From: Stramonita haemastoma
Lineage: Eukaryota > Mollusca > Gastropoda > Neogastropoda > Muricidae
Direction of reading: 5' to 3'
Assembly (NCBI GenBank): GCA_030674155.1
Contig: CM060323.1
Location: forward strand, 880,493-944,492
Length of the DNA: 64,000 nucleotides
Part shown: one piece after another, positions 19,907 through 34,000 of the stretch
Position numbering within the stretch: position 1 is the first letter of the stretch
How the letters are laid out: each line of letters begins with the position of its first letter
Position numbers and translations under genes: made by a program
The notes under the pieces: model-generated
What the model saw: the letters and a program-made list of their open reading frames with translations, nothing else
Told to the model about the DNA's origin: nothing
Databases searched by the model: none

Positions 19907-22900
19907 CCTCGTCTTCTGTGACGTTCCCGTACTGCTGTTCCCACGCCGCTCATTTCAATCTCCCTGCCACAGCCATACCCAGATTCGTTATGTCTCACCC
20001 CCGGGGTCGGGAGTCCACAGGGAGTCCATCAATATTAGGCCGCCGCGGGGCCACCAGCCAGAGGGGCCCTGCACTTCTGCTGGGTCACTTTGGTGGTGTT
20101 CAGTGGTGCCTGTTCTGAGCTAACATACGCAGGACACCACCTACTAAGCCCCCTACTAACGACAGTATTAGCTCAGTCGCGGAGCCAGACTGAGTGAGCC
20201 ACCCACCCAAGGTGGCGACCACCACAACGTCCCTCCAACGACCGCCTCCCTGCGAACCTCCAACCCCACAGGCTTTGACACAAATTCACCACAGGTACAG
20301 AATCGTATGGGGAAACCGAATCTGAGGTCACCATGAGACCAGAGCAACGGAGGCCACCGAATCAGAGGCAATTTTTATTACTGCATGATGATCAATGATG
20401 ATGAGGATGATGTAATGATGCTGCTGTGGAGGTGCATCCGCTTTGAGACTACTTGACAGGGTTGTTCTCTACGCTTACTATCATAATATATCCCGGCGTC
20501 AACCAGGCCCGAGAGATACAGACACCTGCAGTGTTGGTCAGGTAATTTGAGCAACACTCTCAAATTCGCATCCGTAAAGTGGATGAAGCTCGACTGTGTG
20601 GTCCCAGTCTCCCCACTGACCCCACAGCACACTCACTCTGGGTAGGAGCCGGCCGGAGCCCGAAAAAATCCCTATGACTTATGGGATTCGAACCCGCGAC
20701 CTTCCAGTCCGGAATCCAAGGCGCTAACCACTGCGCCATGGCGGCTGGTTACCTGTATGTATGTTCTGTAGATCTTCTCAGTATTTTACTTTTGAATAGC
20801 AGGAAAAATCATGTACACAAGTGTTATGTCTTTTTTTTTTTGGTTTGGGTTTTAAGATTAAAAAAAAACAACCACTTAAAATTAAATGGGGGTGGGGATG
20901 CTCTCATCTTATATTTTCTTGGGAATGATCTCTTAGTGTGGAAAGTCATGACTGAATTCATATGGATTCAGCTTTACCTTTTTTTTTTTAACGCTGGAAA
21001 GTCTAAAAAAAATTTTTTTTATCCTCACTGATGCAGTTTGAGAAAAGGAAATAAATTTTTTACATTTTTATCCCCATTGTATAAATATTTCAGATTAAAA
21101 CATCATTCTTTTAAAAAATAATGGGTTTGAGGAAGAATAATATGACAAATTTTGGATGTTCCTGCTGGGGTACAAAAGTATTTTTCAAAGAGAAAAGTCT
21201 TTGTATGTTACTGGAGCTAAATAGTGGCCAAATTTATTAATTGAAGATATTATAACCTATAGAATGAACGTTTATTCCAAATGAAGTGATGCATTTCAAG
21301 CCCTTAGTGTAAGAGTCAGAGACCTTGCATATGAATGAAGTAAAAGATGGTGGATGAAGAATGCTGTAAAAGTTGCAGGGGATGATATGGCATATCTTAA
21401 AATCTGACATCCTTTAAAAAAAATAATTAAAAAAAAAGCTTTTTAGAGCCAGAAATGGAACATCCTTTTTAAAAAAAAAAAAAAAAAAAAAGATAAAAAG
21501 AAAAGCTTTTTAGAGCCAGAAATTGAACTTCTTTATAACCTGATGTTTGCTACTTTCTACGTTCTGCTGACGAATGTAGTTCTGTTGCACAGGTGGTGGG
21601 GACGTCAGTGACGGTGACTGCAGTAGACCTGGGACTGAAGGACACGGTGCCTGCAGGCCGGGTCAGAGAACTGAGAGAGGAGTTCCGCAAACTGCCCGCG
21701 CAGGCCGTGCTGTGCTGTCTGCATGGTCTGGTGTCGGAGTATGGAGCCTGGACTGAGAACGCCTGCAACCTGTTCCGAGACCTGGTGGGGGCCAAGTTCT
21801 TCACCGCCACTGTCATGGAGAAGGATGGGGACGGAAGGTTAGTATACAGTTTTTGCAGTAATTGTCTTTGTGTTCAGTTGTACAGTTTATGTCGACCTAA
21901 GTCACATCCGTTTGAGAGTTCTGACTTTTTGTAAGTGATCTCGGTAGGCAGTTGGCTGCAGACCAGAGTGAAGACGTTTTGCTTACTGTATTAATGTCAC
22001 AACGTCATCATCCATGTATACATGCTGATCTAACCAGGCATGCAGCCGTATTTGGGAAGAAAGTGTTCATTGTTTTAAACTGTTTGTTGTTTTTTTTTGC
22101 TGGCAAATTTTTTTGGTTACATTTCTTGCTTTAATTGTTGATGCAGACTGCACATGAACTGGATGGACTGTGATTTTGTTGCTGTTGTTGTGACATTGAT
22201 TGTTGTGATTGTTGATGCAGACTGCACGTTATGATTGTTGGTGCAGACTGCACATGAACTGGATGGACTGTCTGATTTTGTTGTTGTTGTTGTGACATTG
22301 ATTGTTGTGATTGTTGATGCAGACTGCACATGAACCTGATGGACTGCGTGACCAATTCCAACGTGGCCACAACATTTCTGGGGAAGTGTGGAGAAGCAAG
22401 CAGGGGGACCCCTCCGCCCCTGCACCCAAGCGTTCAGAAAGAGGTGCCCAGGCACCCAGCAGTCAGCGTCAAGACTCCCAGCAAATCCAAGGTACACTAT
22501 TATCATCTCAGCACATCTTTTGCTTCTCTCTTTACATGGGATAGCCGGGTTGGTTAGAGCATTGTGCATTGCGCTCGTGATCTGTTGACTCTGGTTTGAA
22601 TCCTATTTAAAAGCTTATCTAAACTTTCCGGTGATTTACAACTTAACACACTTAGTTCATTTTTTATATGTTAATTCCACCAGCAGCACTGAGTACCGCT
22701 GCTGTTAAGGTGGACCACTGCGTCACTTTTACAAATTTTTGTTTCTCAGAAACTACTAAAGATATCTTCATGAAATTTGGTACACATACTAAGTGCATTA
22801 ATAAAGCTATCTGTGCAAAGTTTGAAGTATGTAAGTCCAACAGATATGATAATGTGATAATTTTTCAAAAAAAATACGGGTCAGTGTTTGGCCCATCTGC

Positions 22901-25900
22901 TGCTTTCAAAATATGCTATACACAATGAAGTTTATCATTTTTCCTGTTTGATTTGACATCACTGTGTGCAATGATCACAAAAAATATAGTTTAGTTCATA
23001 AAATATATTTTTCTTTTTTTTTTCAAAAATGCCCAAAAAATTTTGCTCCAGGTTTTTAATTTTTATCTCATGGTATTGAAAAACTATAATAGCTACAGTG
23101 TTCAAACTGTCTCATTGCACTCAGCACACATTTCTACACCAGCATACCAAATTTCATTGGATTATTTTCATTAGGTTAGAAGTTACAGGTGGGCCAAATA
23201 ACAGATGCGGCCGAAAAAACCATGTTTTGAGAAAAATGCCCGTAAAGATTTAGTTAACAATTTAATCAATGAAAATCATGTTTAAACATTACCAAAAAAT
23301 TATGCATGGTAAAATAACAATAGGCCAACACTACTGAGTGATTAGAAACAGCTTTTCTCATAGAATAAATTTTTCAGGAGGCTCCTGGGGCATACACCCC
23401 CCCTTTGCCTGCTTGGCTATGTTCATGTTCGCATGCATTACACTTTCTTTTTTTTTTTTCCTCTTCTCTTTGGCCCTATCAGATGATTTTCTAGTGGCTG
23501 TTTTCACTCTGAGAATGTCTGATTTATCTACAAACACTTCTGCATTGCTCACTGCCACAAAATCCAGTCCAGCAAGCACAATATTGCTGGAAAAGTATCT
23601 CGCCTCCAGACTGCAGGCTGACTGTCTTCTTCATCTCAGCTTTGAATACATTGTTGATAATGTGATAACTAAGATGTGTGAGGATGCAAAACAGAATGCA
23701 AAACAACTGTGTGATTGTGGAAAATACAGGAGAAAGTTTAAAAAAAAAAAAAAAATTTAAAAGGGGGGGGGGGGGGGGAAGAGAAGAAAAATTATGGGTG
23801 AAGGTTTTTCTTTTCTAACACCATTCACTGTGTCAAACTCAGTAAAAACAATTCTTTTGTGAATTATCATTAAACTTAAAACTGCCTCTGAAAACACAAA
23901 CAACTGAATAAAAAATAAAACTGAGAATATGGGAAAAAAGTGTATACTGAATAGCCCTTGTCAAAGAGTAGACTGCAAACCAGAAATTCAGGAACTACTG
24001 CATTCCTGCTAAGTCCCAACAACACATAACTTATTGGGAAAAAAAAGTGCCCCACTATGTTCCCAAAACAGTAATAAATCGATGGAAAATGTAGCTATTT
24101 CAAACTTCGCTTGCAGTTTGTAATTTCACGGAGTGCACCTTTATGTTGTCATCCAACTTTCCAAAAGTGACACATCACTGATGATGTTCTGTCGTTTTTG
24201 AAGTTGCGGGCCCGCGGATCGGTTTATTTTTCTTGCGCATCGAGTCTTTATCAAAACTAGTGTCGCTGTCAGCCACTGACACACGTTTTTTCGGAGAAAA
24301 ACTTCAATTTTCGCATCAATGAAGTAAGCGAGTGGTTATCGGCAACATCGCGAGTTGATGTGCATGGCACAGCAAAACTAGGTCACCACTCCAGCCAGCG
24401 ATCGCCAGTCTATTTTCCGTTTCTTCTGTTTTTCATTCTTTCTACCAAAGGCATTGGTAGTCCAACACTTGTTTTCGGCATATTTTGGCATTTTTGAGAC
24501 TTTCAGTAAAAAACTTTGGCTGAAAACCTGTCGAATACGTGCATCGAACAGACTCGAGATGTAAACATCCGCCATCTTGGATAAAAGTCACATGACTCTT
24601 AGAACCAATCAGCTATTTTTTTACGGCCACAAGCCAATCAGAGACTTCGACTCAACAGTATGCCTGTAGAAAATGCCTCTCGGGTTCCTTCGGATTTACT
24701 CTTCGTGTGTTTCCGTGAGTGAAATTATCCATTGAGAGGTGATGTCAGAAAGTAGGTCAGTGAATGACCTTCACATTGATACCAAAGAAGGGGGGGTAGC
24801 GAAACTGGTCGGCAAGCGCAACGATCTCCAAACTGAAGCAAATTTCGCGTTTTTGGGCCACAATTGCTCTAAATTCACCCACCCCTACCTCAGAAAATGA
24901 TTTTATTTGCAATGAAATCGGTCAAAACAAACAAAATGAGTGATTGAAAAGCAAAGTTGACACATTACTTGACCAAATGCAACCATAATCCCAAAAGTCA
25001 TTTTAATTTTTTTTTTGGTGAAAACCTATGCCGCGGTCCCCCTTAATTCAGTGCTACCAGGGTAAAATAATTGCCTTTTCACTTTATCATGTTGCAGGTA
25101 CTATATTGATTTATCGTTGGAGAGGTTGGCAGTAACAATGGAGGTCATTGGGTTTTTGTTTTGGTTTTTTTGCAGGTCCTGTTAAGCTGGATCAATACTC
25201 CCGGAGACTTTTACATCCAGCTAGGCGAGAACATGACACAGATAGAGAAAATAACGCAAACTCTGGAGACGGCCTGCAACAGCCCTCAAGCACAGCCGGC
25301 AAGCGACGTCAGCGTGGGGGCGTTAGTGGCGGCGAGGTTCTCTGAGGACCAGGAGTGGTACCGCGCCGTGGTGAAGAGCACGGCCAAGCAGTCGTCGGTG
25401 GTGGAGTTTGTGGACTTTGGCAACGTGGACAGCGTGGCCACAGACTCGCTGCAGGAGCTGGGCCCCGAGCTGTGCTCCCTGCCTGCCCAGGCCCTGCGCT
25501 GCTCGCTGGCGCTGTGTGCGGCCCCTCAACCAGGGCAGCACCTGGAGCGGAGACGCCCGCGAGTTCCTGGACAAGCTGACGGCCAAGGGAGCCCTGTGCC
25601 ACTTCCTGAGCTGCCAGGGGGACCGGTACGAGGTCGACCTTGAGGTGGAGGGCAAGGACATCGCCCGGGAGATGATCGCGCTGGCGGTGGTGCGCGGCTC
25701 CACGCCGGAGGCGGCTTCTGCTGGCTCCCCCCGAGTGCAGCGGTACCAGTTTGTGGAGCCGCGCATGGGGCAGACGTACCGGGGGTACGTGGCCTTCATC
25801 CAGTCTGTGGAGAGCTTCTACGTGCAGCTGGCTGACCGCATGGAGGACCTGGAGAAGCTGATGGAGGACCTGCAGGCCTTCTACGAGGAGGCCGGCAAGG

Positions 25901-27274
25901 GCAGACCCGTCTCCAGCTTTGTGGTACGTGCACTAGCGGCTGTAGGGTAACTTGCATTGCATCATGTTTTTTTTGTTTGTTTGTATTTTGTACCACTTTA
26001 TGTCACAGCAGATTTCTCTGCGTGAAATTCAGGCTGCTCTCTCTCTCTCCAGGGAGAGCGTGTTGCCACAAGTGCAGCGCCTACCCTTTTTTTTGTTTTC
26101 TTTTTCCTTGCATGCAACTGTATTTGTTTCTCTATCAGAGTGGCTTTTTTCTACAGAATTTTGCCAGGGTCAACGCCCTTGTTGCCGTGGGTTCATGTTC
26201 AACATGAGTAACTTTATTGTTTCAGTGTATTGGCCGCATTGTATCAGTATGCTCAGTTGATGATATATAATGTCCTGTACATGTTATCACACACATACAC
26301 ACACACACACACACAATACACGTGCACTGTATTGTACAACTAAGAAGGAAGGTGGCAGGACGGTTTAGATGTTCACCTGCCTAACAGGTAAACTGTGAGG
26401 TTCTGAGTTTGATTTCAAGTCTTGCCTTTCTTCCCACTTTGACGGGAAAATGGAAGTGAATGTGGAGTCTTGGGGAGGAGACTGTAAACCAGTGGGAACT
26501 GTGTGCGTATGGAGTTGTGCTTATCAAGAGAACCTGTTACAGTTGAACATGGGAAAGAGCAGGGAGGTACCTCCTGACTGTCCTGGCAAAATTGGTCATC
26601 GCTTCATTTCCTAACCCTAGTCCCAAAGTTGGAATGTGGCTATCTCAGTGTTGATTCTAGGGTGCGCCCTTGCTGGTTTCCCGCATTTTTTTCAACTTTG
26701 CCGCAAAATAATGTGACCAGTGCGCCCTGACGGACGCAAAAAAACCGTGGATAGCGCATATTTGAACAAACAGTGCGCCCCCGCAACTGCCGTTTGTATA
26801 GTTTCAAAATAGGCTATGTGCGTAGGTCATTACGTTGATACCCCAGGGACAGCAAGATGCATTGATTAGGCCTACAGTCATCACAATCGTCACAAAGCAG
26901 CTGGTTTGACGTCATTTTCCGACTCATTTACGTCATTACGTCATTTTTCAAAGGAGCCGTGTAGCCCTGAAACAAGTGACGTCATTGTGACAGAGATCGT
27001 TAGTGGAAGAAGCCGCGTCCCGGCAGGGTTCAAAGCTGCAAGTAGCTAGCCCTTGCTTGGCAACAATGATGGCATAGGGTAGACTATCGGCTGGATATAT
27101 CAAAAATGACTTTGCCCCCCCCTCTCTCTCTCTCTCTCCCCCTCCCTCCCTCTCTCCTTCTCCCCCCCCCCCCTCCCTCCTTCTCCCCCCCTCCCTCTCT
27201 GCATGGGAGGAAAAACAAGACTGATATTAGATTTCACCTCTTTTCTCATCTAGATCTAGATCTCTCTTTAACAG

Positions 27275-27352
<78 letters not shown>

Positions 27353-27454
27353 TCCATCCTGGGAGGGGGGAGGGGCAAGACTTTGATATTGGCTTTCACC
27401 TCTCTTCTCATCTAGATCTCTCTAACTCTGAAAGTGGAAATACAAAATTGACTT

Positions 27455-27525
<71 letters not shown>

Positions 27526-27968
27526 TTTATGGGACTGGAGGAAAAGATAAGACTTAAATATTGGCTTTAACCCCTTTTCTCATCTAGATCTAAATCTAGT
27601 TCTCCCTCCAATTCTGAATGGAAATACAAAATGGACTTTTGACATCCTTCCTCCCTCCCCAACCTCCCTCCCTCTCTCTCTCTCTCTTTCATATGGTAAA
27701 GGGGGGGGGGGGGGGACTGATTTTGGCTCTTGCCTCTTTCCATCTAGATCTAGCTCTCTCTCAAACTCAAAATGTGGAAATACAAATTTGACCATGACTC
27801 TCCTTCTCTCCCTCCCCCCCCTCTCTCTTTCTCCTTCCCCCCCTCTCTGTTCTCTCTGTCTCTGTCTCTCTGTCTGTCTCTCTCTTGTATACAAACAATG
27901 CATCTCCTCCTGTATCTATGTAGTATGTATCCCTCCACATCTGAATGTACCACAATCTTCCCCCCCCC

Positions 27969-28007
<39 letters not shown>

Positions 28008-31000
28008 TCTCTTTTCCTGTGTAAGAAATTCATTTTACAGACCAGCTGCAATACATAAGGTGTATATTAAATCCTGTCTGCTGACATACCATCCTGTTTG
28101 TTTTGTTTCTCGTTCTTGAAAAAAGCAGAAATCAGAGTACTAACAGTATTATGAGCAAATACTACTTACTACTTGTCCCCTTTTTTATGAAGAGAAAATG
28201 GGGGAGGGGGGCAAATGCCCCTTTTTTCCATTTCAGGGGGCCCTTGGGCCCCCTTTTTTGAAATCCTAGAATCAACACTGCTATCTTAATGAAAGGGGAA
28301 AAATTGTTCGTAGTCATAAAAATCTCACCATATGTGCACTATGATTGTTCGCTTTATCATTCAGATTTTTGGATATGTGACATCCTGTTGCATTGAAAGT
28401 CTAGCAGATGTGCTTTCAAAGTATAGTTTGCAACATGGCTTCTGTTCTAACGCATTGTGCTAATGCTGGTCTATGGGAAAGGATAGCCTAGTGGCTAGAA
28501 TCTTGCATTCATGATCTGATGGTCCATGGTTGAGCTAGCATGGAGACATCAGTTTTAGAGGATTTTACCCTGGAGTAAACATCAGTGCTGACTGCACTCC
28601 CCTTAAAGTCCTTCTGATGAGACTTAACCAAAACCCTGTGTGCAGATGGACTGGGAACATCTTGTACACACACCAAAAACCCCTTTCAGAAGAGTAGGCC
28701 ATTTTGTGCCTGTAGAAACAGATGAGAGAATTTGTTAAAAACTTGCACGCATACAGGTGTCATTTTTAGACACTGTCATGGAAGTGGGAATGTGTCTACC
28801 TTTAATGATGGGTAAAGTCAGTCAGGTACATGAAATCTCACTATGGTGAACCTCAAGAATCTAGCTGAGGAACATACACCAAATAATGCTGGCAAGCATA
28901 TTATACAAGATTGTTCTCAGCAATTCTTGAAGTTCTTAGAGAATATGAATGTTTTAACCAGTGTGTTGAGGAAGGTTTTTGTCATGGACATTGCACTGTT
29001 TTCTGATTGCAGACAGGTCTGCCTGCGCCGCCAAGTACGAGGACGATGAACAGTGGTACCGAGCCAAGATCCGCTCCTTCACACTGCGAGACGCAGACAT
29101 CTTCTTCGTGGACTACGGCAATACTCAGAGCTCGCCCAAAGGGTCCGTTTTTCAGTTGGATCCAGCCTTTGTGTCCAGAATGGAGGCCTTGGCTTTGCAC
29201 TGTCAGCTTGGAGTCGCCGAGTCTAGAAGTCCAGAAGCCCAGGTGGATCAGTTCAACGATTTCACTGAAAACGAGGAGCTGGAGGTTGTGATCAAAGGCA
29301 AGGAAGGATCCAAGCTTCTGGTGGACCTCATGAAAAATGGAGTGTCGTTGACTCAAGAGCTGAGAAGTGGTCAGAGCACCAAAGCTGCTCCAGTGGAGAA
29401 GGTGACTCAAGAGCTGAGAAGTGGTCAGAGCACCAAAGCTGCTCCAGTGGAGAAGGTGGTGTCCGGCTACACTCCAGGAAAAGTGAGCCCTGGCCAGACG
29501 GTGTCTGCCTTTGTCAGCTACATCGAGTCTCCGGCCCGGTTCTGGGTGCAGCTTGCAGGCTGTGACGACGAGCTGACCTCTCTGATGAGATCCCTGAGGT
29601 CCCACTACAACTCTGGGCTGAAGACCCGTTGAGCAACCCCACCCCTGGCCAGCCGTGCGTGGCCATGTACGAGGAGGACAAGGAGTGGTACCGCGCCTCG
29701 GTCATGTCCGTCCATGGAACAGAGATCAAGGTGCAGTTTGTCGACTATGGAAACACCGACCTGGTGGATCGTCAGAAGGTGCGCCCCATTTCTGCGGGGT
29801 TCATGTCCTCCCCTCTCCTGGCTGTGGAGTGTTGTCTGGAAGGCTTCCAGTCCTGCTCCATGGCTGACGACGCCGTGTGCCTCATGGAGTCGCTCATGTC
29901 TGAACAGGAACTGTCCGTCACCTTCAGGGGCCCCAAAACTGTGACCGTCAAAGCTGCAAATATAGAAATTGCTCAAGCCCTCCGGAACAACGGCCTAGGA
30001 ACGCCGCAGAGGTCTCCAATGTCGCAGACTTCCCCACTGCAGCCATCTCCCCGGGGCAAGAACCCACCAGTGGGGGGTTCACCGTTCTCTGCAGACTCCA
30101 GATCTTCTTCGGGTTCGCCCAACAGCGGCGGTCCTTTCCTCGTGTTCAAAGAAGCTGTGCCCCCGTCAGGATCGGCAGAGGCAATAATGACTCACGTGGA
30201 CAAGAAGAGTGGCTGATTTACGTGCAGCTGCTGAGCTCAGAGTCCCAGTTGCAGCAGCTGTCCTCCAGACTGCAGTCGCTGTTCAGCCCTGGCGGCTCTC
30301 CCTTGCAGCAGGGGTCTCTGACCAAAGGCCTGGCGTGCTGTGCCCAGTTCAGCCAGGATCAGTGCTGGTATCGGGCCATCGTGCAGCAAGTCAGGGGACC
30401 CAACGCTGGGGTACTCTTTGTGGATTACGGCAATGACGACACCGTGCCAATCAGCAACCTGAAATCCATTCCCCCAGATCTGATGGAGTCTCCAAAGCAT
30501 GCGTTTGAGTGCAAGCTGAAAGGCCTGAAATCGTGGACACCGCAGGCATACAAAGCCTTGTGCAGATGTATGGATGAACAACTGAATGTTCGCTTTGTGA
30601 CCTCCTCTTCTCCCTTTGAGATTCAAGCTTCTGTCAATGGTCAGGACTTGTTGCAACTGATGTTCAAGTCTCCAGCAGCATCACCTTCTCAGTCCAGCAC
30701 CGACTCCAGATCAGACACCAGGGACTCTAGGAATTCAAGGCAAACAAGTCATCCACCTTCCAGACAAAATGGCTTTGCTGGTACAGGTCAGTCCTATAAG
30801 AAACCTGAACAGCAGTCATTTGGGTCTCCCAGAGATCAGAAACAAACATGGGACAAAGGATTGAAGCCCAGATACAATGCTCAGTCTGCCTCTCCCAATT
30901 CCCCTGCAAAAGAAACCGTGGTTGAGCAAGTGTTTGAGGCACAGACAGTGCCTGTTGGAGAACAGGCTGCCTGTGTGTCCACTATCTCTGAAGACGGCAC

Positions 31001-34000
31001 TTTCTTTGTGCAGCTGGTCCGTGATATGACCGTGATAGATGATCTGACAGCTAAAATAGAGAAATGCCCGTCAGTGCCCCACCCCTGCCCCTGTGTGGGT
31101 GCTGCGTGTGGTGCCCGCTACTCTGAGGATGGCAGGTGGTACCGAGGCCTCGTCAAGGCGGTGGCTGGGTCCTCTGCCCATGTGGTCTTTGTGGACTTTG
31201 GCAACGAGGAAACGTGCCCGCTGGACTCTCTGAAACCCCTGCCAGCACATCTGCTCACGCCCCCGCTAGCCTACCTCTGCCAGGCTGGGGGCGTGAAACT
31301 GACCGCAGAGCAGCAGGAGGCGTTCACAGCAGCTTCTGCGGAAAAGGAGTACTCGGTCACTTTCAGAGGGAGCGCCCCGTACGATGTGATCGTCAAAGAG
31401 GAGAATGGCACCAATTTGATGGAGACCATCTTCAGACCTACCGCCATTCCTCCTCCGCAAGCGCCATCGCAAACAGTGCACGCCATTGTTTCCCATGTGG
31501 GACAGGACAGACACTTCTATCTGCAGCTGTACAGCCAGCTGGACGCAATAGCGAACTTCAGGGAGGAAATACAAACTGCCTGTGGAGAACACACCGAGAA
31601 GATGGACTCTGTTGCTGAGGGACAGTTCTGCTTTGCTAAATTCTCTGAAGATGAGGCGTGGTACAGAGCTGCTGTCCTGAAGGTATCTGGAGATGAAGTG
31701 ACGGTTTTGTTTGTGGATTACGGCAACGAGGACACTCTGGACAAGAGCCAGCTTCTGGCCATGCCCCCGGCCTTCATGGCCAGGCCAGCCTGGGCCTTCA
31801 ACTGCAAGATTCCAAAGGTGAAGAAATGGTCAGAAGGGCTGAAGCGCAAGTTTGAAGCCATGACCGACGGGAAGTTGATGAATGCTCAGTTCCTGACATC
31901 GGCACCACCTTACGAAGTAGAGCTTACTCTGGACATTGGTCTGGAGCTTGAGGAGGATGAGGACGAAGTTGGGGAGGAGAAGCCAGCTGAGGAGCCTTCT
32001 GAAAACGTGGAAGTGGAACAGCCTGAAGAAACCCCTGAAGATTCTGGAGATGCTTTTGAAGATGCTCAAGAGGAACCAGCAGCAGAACTGGAAGAAAATG
32101 CAGAGGAGCTCCCAGGAATGGCACAGGAACGCACGAAAGACAATGCAGAGCTTGAAAGTGGAGAAGACGGTGCAAAACTGGAGTCTGGTGAGGCTCCTGG
32201 ACCTGATCTGCAGGACTCCCCAGAAAGTGCCCCACCTGTCAGAGGTCCTGATTCGGATAAAGCAGCAGCAGTCTTGGAGTATCCTTCTCAAACCCCACCT
32301 GCTCTAGATGCCTGCATCGTGTCACACCTGAATGAAGACGGCACCTTTTACCTGCAGCTGCTCAGTGACGACGAAAGCAGGGAGAAGCTGAGTGAAAAAC
32401 TGCAGGAGGAATGCGAGTCATCAGACAGCAAGACTGTGGTTCGTCCGGCAGTCAACCTGCCATGTTGTGCCAAGTTTTCAGACGATGAGGCATGGTACCG
32501 TGTCATTATTGAGAAAGTCGATGATGAAATGGTGACGGTTCTCTTTGTCGACTTTGGCAACAAGGACGATGTCAGTGTTGGAGATCTCAGGGAATTGGCC
32601 ACAGAGAGTTTACAGGTGCCCCCTCTGGCTTACAAGTGCATTCTGGAAGACTGTGATACCCAGTTGGTCAGTAGCAAACTGGAGGAAGCTACTGCTGACC
32701 AGACCTTGACCGTGACGTTCAGTACAACCGAAATCATTCCATACAGTGTGAACTTGCAGCTTGAAGATGGTATCAATATCTCCACTGTGTTGCTGAAGCC
32801 TGCAGAAGAACTGTCCTCCTCCCTTGTTCTGCAAGAAGTGTCCGAACCTGCAGAGCACCGAGTGGATGATGGGGGGTGTGCTGCAGACAGAAAAGCTGTG
32901 GCCTTGGTTCAAGGTCAGCGGGTCAAGGTCACCGTCAGTGATGCCGCCAGCCCGTCCTTATTCCATGTGCAGATTGACGAAAACTTGCCTGCCTTGGAAG
33001 AGATGTCAGACGCCATGTTTGAGCATTATTCCAGCCTGGCGGAGGAGGACGGCACTGTGGACAGCGTGGCTGAGGGCCAGCTGTGCGCCTGCCAGTTTGG
33101 AGAGGACGGGTTGTGGTACAGAGCAGTGGTGCAGAGCATGGACGCGGAGGCAGACTCTTGCCGTCTGTTCTATGTGGACTACGGCAACGCAGACACGGTG
33201 CCCAAGTCATCAGTGCGAGAGTTACCTGCCGAGTTCCAGGTCCTTGCCTGGCAGTGCGTCTCCTGCAGCCTGGCGGGAGTCTGCTGCCCACAGGAGTGGA
33301 GTGAGGAGGCCAAGGCTGCCTTCGAGGAGATGGTGTCCAACAAGTAAGTGGATTAGAACTAGAGGCTGTTAGTGTATTAGTGTGCTGCTCTGGTTCATAG
33401 TATGTCTCTCTCTCTCCTCTCTTCTCTTAGTGGATTCTAGAGGCTGTTGGTGTGCTGCTCTTGTTCATAGTGTGTGTCTCTCTCCTCTCTCTTCTCTCTG
33501 TTCCCTTACCAGGTGGGGGGTGTAGTGCCTTGGCTTCTCCTGTGCTGGTTATTTTGCAGGTCTGCCTGCTGGCTTGGCCCAATGGTTCCGACCTCAAAGT
33601 AGCTCATTTCATTGTGCAGGTTGCTAGCTGGGTATGTGCATGTTTCTGTAATCCACCAAACACTTGACATGAATTACAGGATCTTTACTGTGCATATTTG
33701 ATCTTTTGTAAACTGTGTATACACAGAGGGAATTAAGGCACTTGCAGGTTTGCACTTGAAGTTGACCTGGGTGATTGTAAAAATCCCCTCTTTGAATTTA
33801 CCAGACGCTGCCGAAATTAAAACCTGCGACTTCATGGACTCCAGGGATTGAACAGAATCAAATGGTCTTAACCACTTGGCAATAGCATCCGTCATAGTAT
33901 TTCTTTTTCCGTTTATTACAGCTTGGTCAGTTTCTGGATACTTCATGACAGTAAATTATGGAAATGTGATTTACTGAATCCACCAGTGCATCTAACTCAG

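Noticed and set aside
20690..20750. Possible tRNA gene on the minus strand (box A and B present)
   Set aside because: It lies exactly at the head of a retroposed element with target-site duplication and poly(A) tail, and the arms are not those of a complete cloverleaf.
23338..23760. 140-codon frame inside the 22705 element as a transposase
   Set aside because: No DDE/DDD motif or cysteine-rich tail; it starts and ends in homopolymer tracts.
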